56,273 nt of DNA. Origin: Lachnospiraceae bacterium (lineage in GTDB: Bacteria > Bacillota > Clostridia > Lachnospirales > Lachnospiraceae). Both the position numbers and the translations under genes were made by a program. The stretch covers positions 1-56,273 of the forward strand of contig BLLU01000082.1 of the NCBI GenBank assembly GCA_011959105.1. Direction: 5' to 3'. The notes under the pieces were generated by a model that worked only from the letters and a program-made list of their open reading frames with translations, was not told the origin of the DNA and made no database searches. Of this stretch, positions 33,543 through 42,781 are shown one piece after another (position 1 is the first letter of the stretch; every line of letters starts with the position of its first letter).

Positions 33543-36272
33543 CTACAGGCCTGCTTCCCATGTGTTCAGAATCTCCTCACATCTCTCCGTGTCCATATCG
33601 TCCACGGCGGTTTTCAGTTGTTCAAAAAGTTCATCCTGGACGTCTCCGTAAGAGTATTGGTCCATATCCTTTACCACATCCTCCATGACGTCCATATCCA
33701 GATTTTCCAAAGCGTCCCGCATCTTGGCAAACAGAAGATTCAGCTGCCCGCCATAGGCCTGCTTCTCACTCTTCGCCTTTTCCTGCCCGGTGAAATAGGG
33801 GGCTAAAATCTCTTTATAAAAGCTGTACTCCGCCAGCATCCCCGGTGTGACCTTGTGGATCAATTCTCCGTTTCGGGCATTTCCGGCGGCCTCCATCTGC
33901 TCCGCCGTCTCCGCAAGTTCAAAAGCGCCAATCTGGCGGGAGGCGCTTTTCAGGGAATGGACTTCAATGGTGTATTCCCGCCAACGTTCTTCCTGCTCAT
34001 ATTTCCGAATCAGAGCCTGTTTTTTGTCCATGACACGGTAGTACTCTTTAAGCACAGCCCAGAACAAGTCTTCACTGCCCAAAAATCCCACTGCCTTCTG
34101 CACATCCAGGCCGTTGATGGAAATATCCGTCGCCTGGGCCGACATCTCTCCCGGCTTGTTTTTCCATGTCTCCCTGTCCCTGGATGCGCTCCGCTTTTTG
34201 CGGATTTTATCTGAAGGCAGCCATTTGCGGAGTTTTGAAACGATATCCTTCAGTTCAATGGGCTTAGTCACCAGATCATTCATTCCCCCATTGATAAACA
34301 TCTCCCGAGTGCCCTCAACGGCATTGGCCGTCAGGGCAAGGATGGGAATCTGCCCGTTTTCTCCCAGGGTTTGCCGAATGATCTGCGTGGCCTCCAGGCC
34401 GTCCATCCCGGGCATCATGTGGTCCATAAAGACCAGATCATACTTTTTGTTGGTGGCCTTGAATACCGCCTCCCCGCCGCTATGGGCCGTATCAATCTTC
34501 ATTTCCAGCGGACTCAAAAGCCCTCTTGCCACTGTCAGGTTGATGGCATTGTCGTCCACCACCAATATTTCGGCATCCGGAGCTACAAAATAGAAATCCT
34601 CCGCATCAAACCGATTGTAACCTGTTTCCGTCTTTTCTCCGTGGAGGATACCCGCAAGCCCCAGGACATACAGGGGCTTTTTGATGATGCAGACATTCCC
34701 CAGAGCGTAAGGACGCACCTCGCGGTAATCCGCCAGCACCACGCCGGTGATATCCGGGTAGGATTTCAAAAATGTCTGAACCGCATCGGACATAAGAGAA
34801 TGTTCCACGAACAGATACTGTATTTGCTGTATCTTCTGTGGGTCCATCCTGGCCAGATCCCTATCGGAGGCAAGCCCCTGGTAATTTACTCCCAGCCTCT
34901 GCATATCCGTCTCTATCTGCTTTGCGGCATAATCACCGGCCAAAAGTCCCAGTGCCTGCACTGTTTCCTTGACCGGCCTGACACAGGGAACAGGACTTAT
35001 AATATCCTGGGGAATGACAAAGGAGAAAGTGCTTCCCTGGCCGTACTCACTTTCCACCCGGATCTCGCCATGCATGAGAGAAACCAACTGTTTACAGATC
35101 GCCAGTCCCAGACCGCTTCCCTCGATGTTCCGATTGCGCTTGCTGTCCAGCTGCTGGAAGGACTTGAAGAGTTTGTCTCTGTCACACTCCCTGATGCCGC
35201 TTCCGGTATCGGATACCGCAACGAGGAGGTCCAGCTGACCCGCCCCTTTGGGCCGATAGCCTATCTGCAGATGCACATTCCCCATCTTTGTAAACTTGAC
35301 GGCATTGTTCGCCAGATTGATGATGACCTGTTTGATGCGGATATTGTCGCCCCGCAGCTTACTGGGAATGTTCGGGTCCACATCCACCGTCAGTTCCAGT
35401 TCCTTGCTGCCAATCCGCGTCATGATAATGTTTGCCACATCATTGACTACGGACATGGGCTCATATTCCGTCTTATTGATGGCCATCATGCCGGATTCTA
35501 TCTTGGAAAAATCCAGAATGTCATTGATAATTGTCAGGAGTGTCTGGCCCGAGGCCTTGATCTGGCCCACATATTCCCTCGCCAGTGTAGGGAGATCCTC
35601 CCGCAGTGCCATTTCCGCCATACCGATAATCGCATTCATGGGCGTACGTATCTCATGGCTCATATTTGCCAGGAAATCCGATTTCATATTGGAGGATTTA
35701 AGCAGTTCCTGGTTCTTTACATTTAACTGGTGCTTATTAAAGGCGATACCGGAAACGATATTCGCAATATTGGACAGGGCGTTGATCTTACTTTTTATAT
35801 CCTCCTCCCTGACAATATCCACTTTGCGGACTGCTTCTGTCAGTTTCCGGGAATCCACGCCAATATCCTGTGCCAGCTTACGGATTATCTCTTCGTCCGG
35901 AGCCTCCGTCAGCATCTGGCCGCAGATAAAGCACCCCATTTTATAGCCGGAAACTACAATAGGCACAGCAAAATTAGCCAGCCCCCCATGGCAGTGATAG
36001 GCAAAGGGAGCCCCCTCCTGAGCAGCCTCCGCACCAATGCGGTAACACTGTTCGCACCGTTTCTTCCCCTTCTCCGAGGCCTGCACATATCGGGCACAGA
36101 ATTCCGTGAAACGGGCCCCTTCGGTGATGGCAGCCCCCTCTCTGTCCGTAATCAGAGAGGCGACCCCTGCCACATCGGAAAAGGAATCCTGTATCCGGCG
36201 CAGCGTCTCTATGTCAATCAGGTCCGTCAGGAGCAGATTCTCCATCTCCCCTGCCGCTTTGGCTGTGTCCAT
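33543..36272 (-). CDS. Hybrid sensor histidine kinase with PocR, REC and HPt domains
   Basis: 909 residues. Order: PocR sensory domain (about 15-175; CEQCYRIGAEAAQEG, YHCHGGLANFAVPI, FICGQ), HisKA with phosphoacceptor His in MSHEIRTPMN (about 205), HATPase (NNAVKFTKMG, DTGSGI, GSGLGLAICK), a degenerate receiver-like region (about 440-550), a true REC (EILVVDDNAINLTV, FMDHMMPGMDGLEA, LTANA, TKPI), and a C-terminal HPt with His in VHSLKSASRQIG. No transmembrane segment, so it senses an intracellular ligand; PocR domains bind small metabolites such as diols. It is last of the three-gene sseB-like/REC/kinase cluster, 28 bases after the regulator. Confidence 0.94.
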   Translation of the reverse strand: MDTAKAAGEMENLLLTDLIDIETLRRIQDSFSDVAGVASLITDREGAAITEGARFTEFCARYVQASEKGKKRCEQCYRIGAEAAQEGAPFAYHCHGGLANFAVPIVVSGYKMGCFICGQMLTEAPDEEIIRKLAQDIGVDSRKLTEAVRKVDIVREEDIKSKINALSNIANIVSGIAFNKHQLNVKNQELLKSSNMKSDFLANMSHEIRTPMNAIIGMAEMALREDLPTLAREYVGQIKASGQTLLTIINDILDFSKIESGMMAINKTEYEPMSVVNDVANIIMTRIGSKELELTVDVDPNIPSKLRGDNIRIKQVIINLANNAVKFTKMGNVHLQIGYRPKGAGQLDLLVAVSDTGSGIRECDRDKLFKSFQQLDSKRNRNIEGSGLGLAICKQLVSLMHGEIRVESEYGQGSTFSFVIPQDIISPVPCVRPVKETVQALGLLAGDYAAKQIETDMQRLGVNYQGLASDRDLARMDPQKIQQIQYLFVEHSLMSDAVQTFLKSYPDITGVVLADYREVRPYALGNVCIIKKPLYVLGLAGILHGEKTETGYNRFDAEDFYFVAPDAEILVVDDNAINLTVARGLLSPLEMKIDTAHSGGEAVFKATNKKYDLVFMDHMMPGMDGLEATQIIRQTLGENGQIPILALTANAVEGTREMFINGGMNDLVTKPIELKDIVSKLRKWLPSDKIRKKRSASRDRETWKNKPGEMSAQATDISINGLDVQKAVGFLGSEDLFWAVLKEYYRVMDKKQALIRKYEQEERWREYTIEVHSLKSASRQIGAFELAETAEQMEAAGNARNGELIHKVTPGMLAEYSFYKEILAPYFTGQEKAKSEKQAYGGQLNLLFAKMRDALENLDMDVMEDVVKDMDQYSYGDVQDELFEQLKTAVDDMDTERCEEILNTWEAGL

Positions 36273-36300
36273 TACATCCTCCTTAATCCCCGCTTCTCTT

Positions 36301-37149
36301 TCAGCCCAGGACGCCCTTGATGGTGGAGGCCACTTTCTCCATGTCGATGGGCTTCAGGAGGTATCCCTGTATTTTCAGTGCCAGCACCTCCTGAATCTTG
36401 GCACGCACCGTGACGCCGGTTAAAAAGATCACAGGGAGATTCTGTGTCCTGGGGTTATCACGTATCTGGCTCAGGACAGTTGCCCCATTCTCTCCGGGCA
36501 TTTCATAGTCCAGCAGTACCAGATCCGTCCTTTTACTCTCCAGAAATTTCATTGCCACTTTGCCATTGATCGCAGTGGCCACATCATAGCGCTCCCCCAG
36601 ATAGGTTTTGAGCAGTTTCAGAACACTGCTGTCATCGTCCACGATGAGGATATGCTTCCGGGCCGGGCCGGAGACCGGCTGTGAGGAAGAGGGTTCCTGG
36701 TCCCCCAGCGCCCCATTGACAGGCTGTATATCCTCCGCGTCACCGATATCCTCTTGCAGAGCAGACTTCTGCCTTGCTCTCCTTTTCTCCAACATTTCCA
36801 CAATCTGGTGTTCCAGCTTCTGCGCGGAAATGGGCCGCTGGAAAACAGTTACCTCTATGGAAGGCGCGATTTTGGAAAACTGCTCGCATTCATCCCGATT
36901 CCCAACAATGACGATGGGGATATCCTGCTCCGTGAATTTGTGTTCCACATTGGCGAAGCGCTTGATATCGTCCGGCGACTCCCCATACAGGCAGTATACG
37001 AACACATCGGGAGTAATATATTTCAGATGGTTAATAATATCTTCATACCGGCTGGAGGTATTAATGCACTCAAGGCTCATATCCATATAGGTAAAAAAGT
37101 CATTGATCGCCATCCTGTTGTTCCCGGTCAACATTACCACATATCTCAT
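36301..37149 (-). CDS. Response regulator with two receiver-like domains
   Basis: 282 residues. The N-terminal 115 residues look like a divergent receiver (DVFVYCLYGESPDD, IPIVIVGNRDECEQF, VFQRPISAQKLEHQ) without an obvious phosphoacceptor. After a linker, a canonical REC occupies about 165-280: HILIVDDDSSVLKLL, phosphoacceptor in LVLLDYEMPGENGATV, FLTG, and Lys in YLLKPIDMEKV. There is no DNA-binding output. Its partner is almost surely the hybrid kinase 28 bases downstream, perhaps as phosphate sink or output by protein contact. Confidence 0.92.
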   Translation of the reverse strand: MRYVVMLTGNNRMAINDFFTYMDMSLECINTSSRYEDIINHLKYITPDVFVYCLYGESPDDIKRFANVEHKFTEQDIPIVIVGNRDECEQFSKIAPSIEVTVFQRPISAQKLEHQIVEMLEKRRARQKSALQEDIGDAEDIQPVNGALGDQEPSSSQPVSGPARKHILIVDDDSSVLKLLKTYLGERYDVATAINGKVAMKFLESKRTDLVLLDYEMPGENGATVLSQIRDNPRTQNLPVIFLTGVTVRAKIQEVLALKIQGYLLKPIDMEKVASTIKGVLG

Positions 37150-37170
37150 AGCTGCCCCCTGTACAATTCA

Positions 37171-37638
37171 TCATCCCTGCGGCGGCTTTCCGCCGGCCAG
37201 GGCTTCCTGGATCGTCTCGATCATATTGCGGGTGACCCGGATGTTCGCCCCACCCGGATTAATGGCAAAACCATCGCACTGGCTGTCCGTCCTTCTTACC
37301 ATGCCCGCAAAGTCCTGGAATCCAAATACGAACAACTGCTGGCCCTCCTCCAGGCTTTTCACCCATTTCTTTAATTCCTGTATATCCGTAAAGGCCATAA
37401 AATACCGTATGCCCTCCCGGGAACTGAGCATGGGGACCTGCACCTGGCTGTCCGGCTGCATCCGCACCACGCCGTCCGCGTCTCTTTCCGGCTTCGGCGT
37501 CACGGTGGCAGGGGTAAGGAAATGTGCCTTCAGCAGTTCCTGCAGAAAAAAGTCACGGTGCTTGGTGGAATTGTCCGCTTTTAACAACTCCATGGCTCCC
37601 ACCAGCATTGGGTTGTTGATTGCTTTCGGTTGTTCCAT
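37171..37638 (-). CDS. SseB N-terminal domain protein
   Basis: 155 residues, soluble. It matches the SseB N-terminal domain found in Gram-positive and enterobacterial proteins: NNPMLVGAMELLK at the start, FFLQELLKAHFLTPA, YFMAFTDIQELKKW, and GFAINPGGANIRVTR near the end. Function is not well established. First gene of the cluster with the two-REC regulator and the PocR kinase, with 21 bases between them. A GC-rich hairpin precedes it. Confidence 0.88.
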   Translation of the reverse strand: MEQPKAINNPMLVGAMELLKADNSTKHRDFFLQELLKAHFLTPATVTPKPERDADGVVRMQPDSQVQVPMLSSREGIRYFMAFTDIQELKKWVKSLEEGQQLFVFGFQDFAGMVRRTDSQCDGFAINPGGANIRVTRNMIETIQEALAGGKPPQG

Positions 37639-37663
37639 ATCTTCCTCTCTTTATCCCTATTCC

Positions 37664-37694
37664 CTCCCGGCCCTGACTTTGGTCTGGCCGGGAG
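37664..37694. terminator. GC-rich hairpin between hydratase and SseB genes
   Basis: CTCCCGGCC (37664-37672) and GGCCGGGAG (37686-37694) are perfect complements around a 13-base loop. It lies ten bases after the hydratase stop on the minus strand. No U-run follows, so it may limit readthrough or protect the 3' end. Confidence 0.5.
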
Positions 37695-37703
37695 ATTGTC
37701 ATA

Positions 37704-40052
37704 TCACACGCGGTTATAATTAATCAGGCAGCCTTTCAGGATGATCTGGCGCTCCTCATCGGTCAACTCGCCCAGTCCCATGGTAAATTCCTGCAGTTCC
37801 TGGAACTGCGGTTCCTGGAACTGCGGTTCTTGGAACTGCTGTCCTTCGGACTGCCGGCTCTGGGGCCTCACCACATACGCCCTGATTTTCTCCGTGCCGT
37901 TCTCCACGGCGGCCCGAATCCCGGGGATAAACAGATAGTCCAGATTGCGGAAGGGAAGTTCCCCCTCCGGGATCAGGAACGGCAGCATCCCCCAGTTGAT
38001 CAGGTTGGAACGGTAACGCTTGGTGGCATACTCATGGGCGATGTTGGCCCAGCCCCCCAGCACCTTCTGGCAGCTTGCGGCCTGCTCTCTGGCAGAACCG
38101 TCGCCGGGCTTAACCGCGAAAATGGTGGAGCCAAAGCCGGTATTGGTGTGATTTACTTCCGGGAATTGCTGCTTCACCGCCCCCATGACAGGCTTCACGT
38201 CCGGGTGCGCCTGGCAGGGATGTTCTCCCGCCATACGGGCCTTCTCCGCCTTCTGGATGTCCTTGGCCCGGTCCACATAGGCGGGGTCCTTACGGGACAG
38301 GGTGAATTCCGCCAGTCCCAGGGGATTGGAGCGATAGCTGGATGTCTCTCCGGAAGGAATCAACTCGTCCGTGGTGGTCACGGGGTCATGAATCTCGCTG
38401 ACCACCCGCAGCACCATATTCTCCGGCAGCGCCCCCATCTCCGGCCAATCCTTGATATTGGGCCCCAGCACGATCTCCGCCTCCGGGTCTGCCGCGCCAT
38501 GGGAATCAAACACCCTGTTGGCGTAGATATTGCTGTCAAAATGATATTTGTATTTGCCGATTGTACCGTCAAACTCCGTGGCGGGAGTCAGTACCCCCTG
38601 ATTGGCGGCAGTAGCCGCAATGGAACGGGCATCCATCAGAGCCACAGAGGAAATCTGGCCGTTCTGCAGTTTGGAGCCTTCCCTGTTGGGGAAGTTCCGG
38701 GTGGAATGGCGGATGCTGAAAGCATTGTTGGCAGGAGTATCCCCTGCACCGAAGCAAGGGCCGCAGAAAGCGGTCTTCATCACCGCGCCGGTCTCCAGGA
38801 TAGCGGCGGCGCAGCCGTTTTTAATCAGTTCCATATATACAGGCATGGAGGCCGGATATACGCTCAGGGTAAAGCCGTCGCTGCCGATGTACTTTCCCTT
38901 CAGAATGTCCGCCGCGGCGCAGATATTCTCAAAGCCGCCGCCCGCACAGCCTGCGATAATGCCCTGGTCCACCAGGAATTTGCCGTCTTTGATCTTGTCC
39001 TTCAGATGGAATTCCACTGCCCCGCCCAGACTCACCTTGGCCCTCTTTTCCGTCTCCTCCAGAATATCCGCCAGGTTGGCGTTGAGTTCCTCGATGGTAT
39101 AGGTGTTGCTGGGATGGAAGGGCATGGCGATCATGGGACGCACCTTGGACAAATCCACGGTGATCATGCCGTCATAGTAAGCCACTTCCCCCGGTGTCAG
39201 TTCCACATAGTCCTCTTCCCTGCCGTGAATCTGATAGAATTCCCTGATCTGGCCGTCCGTCTGCCAGATGGAGGACAGGCAGGTGGTCTCGGTGGTCATC
39301 ACATCCACGCCGATACGGAAATCCGCACTCAGGGAGGCCACGCCGGGACCCACAAACTCCATCACCTTATTTTTCACATATCCGTTGGCAAACACGGCCC
39401 CGATAATGGCCAGCGCCACATCCTGGGGGCCTACACCCCGGACCGGTTCCCCGGTCAGATACACGCCCACCACGCCGGGCATATTGATGTCATAGGTCTG
39501 GTTTAAAAGCTGTTTTACCAGTTCAGGGCCGCCCTCACCCACGGCCATGGTTCCCAGCGCGCCGTAGCGGGTGTGGGAATCCGAGCCCAGAATCATGCCG
39601 CCGCCGCAGGCCAGCATCTCCCTGGCAAACTGATGGATTACCGCCTGATGGGGAGGTACATAGATGCCGCCATATTTTTTGGCACAGGAAAGGCCAAACA
39701 TGTGATCGTCTTCGTTGATGGTGCCGCCCACTGCGCACAGGGAATTGTGACAGTTGGTCAGGACATAGGGCATGGGAAATTTAGTCAGTCCCGACGCCCT
39801 GGCGGTCTGGATAATCCCCACGAAAGTGATGTCATGGCTGGTCAGCTTATCAAATCGGATTTTCAGCTTTTCCCTGCTGCCCGAGGTATTGTGGCTCTGC
39901 AAAATACCGCAGGCAATGGTGTTTTGAGCGGCCTCCTCCTTGGTGACCTCCCTGCCGGTACCGGCCTTGATGGCAGCCTGGGCCTCGCTGCCGTTCGGAA
40001 TGATCTCGGATCCCCGCAGCAGATAGGCTCCTCCGTCAAATAATTTAATCAT
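37704..40052 (-). CDS. Aconitase-family hydratase (YbhJ-like)
   Basis: 782 residues. It has the aconitase layout with cluster-ligand cysteines in plausible places: [25 protein letters not shown] and [11 protein letters not shown], plus [20 protein letters not shown] and a swivel domain ending [11 protein letters not shown]. It is closest in my recall to the YbhJ type of putative hydratase rather than AcnA/AcnB. The substrate is unknown. Residues about 742-760 are a QFQEP tandem repeat, just before a final [18 protein letters not shown] that resembles the normal C-terminus. It precedes the sseB-like cluster and is 16 bases after glgP, so it may be cotranscribed with glgP. Confidence 0.9.
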   Translation of the reverse strand: MIKLFDGGAYLLRGSEIIPNGSEAQAAIKAGTGREVTKEEAAQNTIACGILQSHNTSGSREKLKIRFDKLTSHDITFVGIIQTARASGLTKFPMPYVLTNCHNSLCAVGGTINEDDHMFGLSCAKKYGGIYVPPHQAVIHQFAREMLACGGGMILGSDSHTRYGALGTMAVGEGGPELVKQLLNQTYDINMPGVVGVYLTGEPVRGVGPQDVALAIIGAVFANGYVKNKVMEFVGPGVASLSADFRIGVDVMTTETTCLSSIWQTDGQIREFYQIHGREEDYVELTPGEVAYYDGMITVDLSKVRPMIAMPFHPSNTYTIEELNANLADILEETEKRAKVSLGGAVEFHLKDKIKDGKFLVDQGIIAGCAGGGFENICAAADILKGKYIGSDGFTLSVYPASMPVYMELIKNGCAAAILETGAVMKTAFCGPCFGAGDTPANNAFSIRHSTRNFPNREGSKLQNGQISSVALMDARSIAATAANQGVLTPATEFDGTIGKYKYHFDSNIYANRVFDSHGAADPEAEIVLGPNIKDWPEMGALPENMVLRVVSEIHDPVTTTDELIPSGETSSYRSNPLGLAEFTLSRKDPAYVDRAKDIQKAEKARMAGEHPCQAHPDVKPVMGAVKQQFPEVNHTNTGFGSTIFAVKPGDGSAREQAASCQKVLGGWANIAHEYATKRYRSNLINWGMLPFLIPEGELPFRNLDYLFIPGIRAAVENGTEKIRAYVVRPQSRQSEGQQFQEPQFQEPQFQELQEFTMGLGELTDEERQIILKGCLINYNRV
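37796..37855 (-). repeat. 15-bp in-frame tandem repeat in the hydratase gene
   Basis: GTTCCTGGAACTGCG occurs at 37796 and 37811 and, with one or two changes, at 37826 and in weaker form at 37841. On the minus strand each unit encodes QFQEP or a variant. Each unit contains the palindrome GTTCCTGGAAC. Copy number is likely to vary by slippage without a frame shift. Confidence 0.85.
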
Positions 40053-40068
40053 AAAAGTTCCCGCCCCC

Positions 40069-42561
40069 TTATACCATTGTCATTTTGTCCAGATGCCAGA
40101 TTTCGTCCACATACTGCTGAATGGTCCTGTCGGAGGTGAACTTGCCGGAGCAGGCCACGTTCAGGATGGCGCTTCTGGCCCAGCCTGCCTCGTCTTTGTA
40201 GGCCGCTTCCACTTTTTTCTGGGCTTCCGCATAAGCCTTGAAATCCTTCAGGATAAAGTAGGTGTCCGCCTTGGAGGTACTCTGGGTGTTCAGCAGGGAA
40301 TTGTACAGGTGACGGAACATCTCCGTGTCATGAGAATATGTGCCGTTGATCAACTGCATCAACACCTTGCGGATATCCTGGTCATTGTTGAAGATTTCCA
40401 TGGGGTTGTAACCGCCATGGTTCTCGTAATTGATTACTTCATCGGAGGACAGGCCGAAGATAAAGGCGTTCTCCTCCCCTACCTCCTCCACGATCTCCAC
40501 ATTGGCGCCGTCCATGGTGCCCAGGGTCAGGGCGCCGTTGAGCATGAATTTCATGTTGCCCGTGCCGGAAGCCTCCTTGCTGGCCGTGGAAATCTGCTCG
40601 GACACATCCGCGGCGGCAAAAATGATTTCCGCGTTGGATACATTGTAGTTCTCGATAAACACCACCTTGATCTTGCCGCCGATGGAGGCATCGTTGTTGA
40701 TCACGTCCGCCACGGAGGTGATCAGCTTGATGGTCAGCTTGGCATTGCGGTAGCCCGCCGCAGCCTTGGCGCCGAAGATAAAGGTCCTGGGATAGAACTC
40801 CCTGTCCGGATGCTCCTTGATCTCGTTATACAGATACATCACATGCAGGATGTTGAGAAGCTGCCTCTTATACTCATGCAGGCGCTTCACCTGCACGTCA
40901 AAGATGGAACGGGGATCCACTTCCACGCCGTTGTGCTCCAGGATATATTTTGCCAGACGCACCTTGTTCTGATACTTTATATTCATAAATTCCTGCTGGG
41001 CCTTTGCGTCGTCCGCATAGATTTTCAGCCGGCTGATCTGAGGCAGGTCCGTGATCCACTCGTTGCCGATGTGGTCCGTAACCCAGTCCGCCAGCAGCGG
41101 ATTGCCGTGCAGCAGAAAGCGTCTCTGGGTGATGCCGTTGGTCTTGTTATTGAATCGCTCCGGGAACATCTCATAGAAATCCTTCAATTCCTGGTTTTTC
41201 AATATCTCCGTGTGCAGCCTTGCCACTCCGTTCACCGAGTAGCCGGACACAATGGCCAGATGAGCCATCTTCACCTGTCCGTCATAGATGATAGCCATCT
41301 TACGGATCTTGTCCTGCACATTGACGCCGGGCACATTGCTGTATTTTTTCTCGATCTCAAGGATAAATCTGCGGTTGATCTCCTCCACAATCTGGTAAAT
41401 CCGGGGCAGCAGCCTGGAGAACAGTTCAATCGGCCACTTTTCCAGCGCCTCGGCCATGATGGTGTGATTGGTGTAGGCACAGGTTCTGGTGGTCACTGTC
41501 CAGGCCTCGTCCCAGGTCAGATAGTACTCGTCCATCAGGATGCGCATCAATTCCGCGATGGCAACCGTGGGATGGGTGTCGTTGAGCTGGAAGGTCACTT
41601 TCTCGTAGAATTTTCGGATATCGCTGTGGGTGCGCATATATTTCGCCACGGCCGCCTGCACGGAGGCGGAGATGAAGAAATACTGCTGTTTCAGGCGCAG
41701 TTCTTTGCCTGCGTAATGATTGTCGTTGGGATAGAGCACTTCCACGATGTTTCTGGCCAGGTTCTCCTGCTCCACCGCTTTCTGGTAATCCCCCTTGTCA
41801 AAGGAGTCAAGCTGGAAGCACACCACCGGCTCCGCATCCCAGATGCGCAGGGTGTTCACGACATGGTTGCCATAGCCCAGGATGGGAAGGTCAAAAGGAA
41901 TGGCGTTGACGGATTGATAGCCCTCCTGAGAGAAGTACTCTCTGCCGCTCTCGTCCCGTCTCACGGTCACATAGCCGCCGAACTTTACTTCTTTTCTGTA
42001 CTCGGGTCTGCGCAGTTCAAAGGGATTGCCGTCCGCCAGCCAGTTGTCCGGCACCTCTACCTGGTAGCCGTCGCGAATCTGCTGCTTGAACATGCCGTAG
42101 CGGTAACGGATGCCGCAGCCGTATGCGGGATAGCCCAGCGTGGCCAGGGAATCCAGAAAACAGGCCGCCAGACGTCCCAGACCGCCGTTGCCCAGCGCCG
42201 CGTCCGGCTCCTGATCCTCCACGATATTCAGATCCAGCCCCAGTTCCTCAAGGGCTTCCCTGGCCTCCTTGTAAGCCATCATGTTAATCAGGTTGTTGCC
42301 CAGGGCACGCCCCATCAGAAATTCCATGGACAGATAATACACCATCTTGGCATCCTGCTTCTCATAGGCCTTCTGGGTATCCATCCAGTCTTCCACGATC
42401 TGGTCTTTTATAGCATAAGAAACCGCCTGGAAAATCTGCTGAGGGCTGGCCTCATCCAGATTCTTGCGGTACAGGGTCTTTGTATTGTACTGCACGCTTC
42501 TCTTGAAAAGTTCTTTGTCGAACTTCAGCTTCTTGGTTGTCGTGGTACTTGTCATGCTCAT
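40069..42561 (-). CDS. glgP: Glycogen/starch phosphorylase
   Basis: 830 residues from ATG 42561 with AGGAG eight bases upstream; the open frame to 42690 covers the promoter and is not translated. It releases glucose-1-phosphate from alpha-1,4-glucans using PLP. Motifs: [17 protein letters not shown] near the N-terminus, [47 protein letters not shown], and the PLP site [20 protein letters not shown]. The length is typical for bacterial GlgP. A consensus promoter is 100 bases upstream. Confidence 0.96.
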   Translation of the reverse strand: MSMTSTTTTKKLKFDKELFKRSVQYNTKTLYRKNLDEASPQQIFQAVSYAIKDQIVEDWMDTQKAYEKQDAKMVYYLSMEFLMGRALGNNLINMMAYKEAREALEELGLDLNIVEDQEPDAALGNGGLGRLAACFLDSLATLGYPAYGCGIRYRYGMFKQQIRDGYQVEVPDNWLADGNPFELRRPEYRKEVKFGGYVTVRRDESGREYFSQEGYQSVNAIPFDLPILGYGNHVVNTLRIWDAEPVVCFQLDSFDKGDYQKAVEQENLARNIVEVLYPNDNHYAGKELRLKQQYFFISASVQAAVAKYMRTHSDIRKFYEKVTFQLNDTHPTVAIAELMRILMDEYYLTWDEAWTVTTRTCAYTNHTIMAEALEKWPIELFSRLLPRIYQIVEEINRRFILEIEKKYSNVPGVNVQDKIRKMAIIYDGQVKMAHLAIVSGYSVNGVARLHTEILKNQELKDFYEMFPERFNNKTNGITQRRFLLHGNPLLADWVTDHIGNEWITDLPQISRLKIYADDAKAQQEFMNIKYQNKVRLAKYILEHNGVEVDPRSIFDVQVKRLHEYKRQLLNILHVMYLYNEIKEHPDREFYPRTFIFGAKAAAGYRNAKLTIKLITSVADVINNDASIGGKIKVVFIENYNVSNAEIIFAAADVSEQISTASKEASGTGNMKFMLNGALTLGTMDGANVEIVEEVGEENAFIFGLSSDEVINYENHGGYNPMEIFNNDQDIRKVLMQLINGTYSHDTEMFRHLYNSLLNTQSTSKADTYFILKDFKAYAEAQKKVEAAYKDEAGWARSAILNVACSGKFTSDRTIQQYVDEIWHLDKMTMV

Positions 42562-42661
42562 GCTTGTTCTCCTTTTCTGCTTGGTTTTGTCATACCGGCG
42601 AAATAGAATCCGCTTCCAGAACGTCTCCCGGCGTTTTCTATCATATAACCTGTGGCTATAT

Positions 42662-42690
42662 ATTATAACAAATATTCCCACCTGTGCCAA
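42662..42690 (-). promoter_or_regulatory. Sigma-A promoter for glgP
   Basis: Minus strand TTGGCA (42690-42685), 17 bases, TATAAT (42667-42662). The leader to the glgP start is about 95 bases. Confidence 0.85.
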
Positions 42691-42739
42691 CTGTTTTCCG
42701 CCGGAAAAGCGAAATAATCCGAATATGGCGGCCGCAAAG

Positions 42740-42773
42740 CAGAGCGGCTGCAGGTATCCCCGCCGCCGCTCTG
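42740..42773 (-). terminator. Hairpin after ileS
   Basis: CAGAGCGGC and GCCGCTCTG form a perfect 9-bp stem with a GC-rich 16-base centre. It is nine bases past the ileS stop on the minus strand and separates ileS from glgP. U-rich sequence is present on the plus-strand side only. Confidence 0.55.
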
Positions 42774-42781
42774 TTTGTTTC

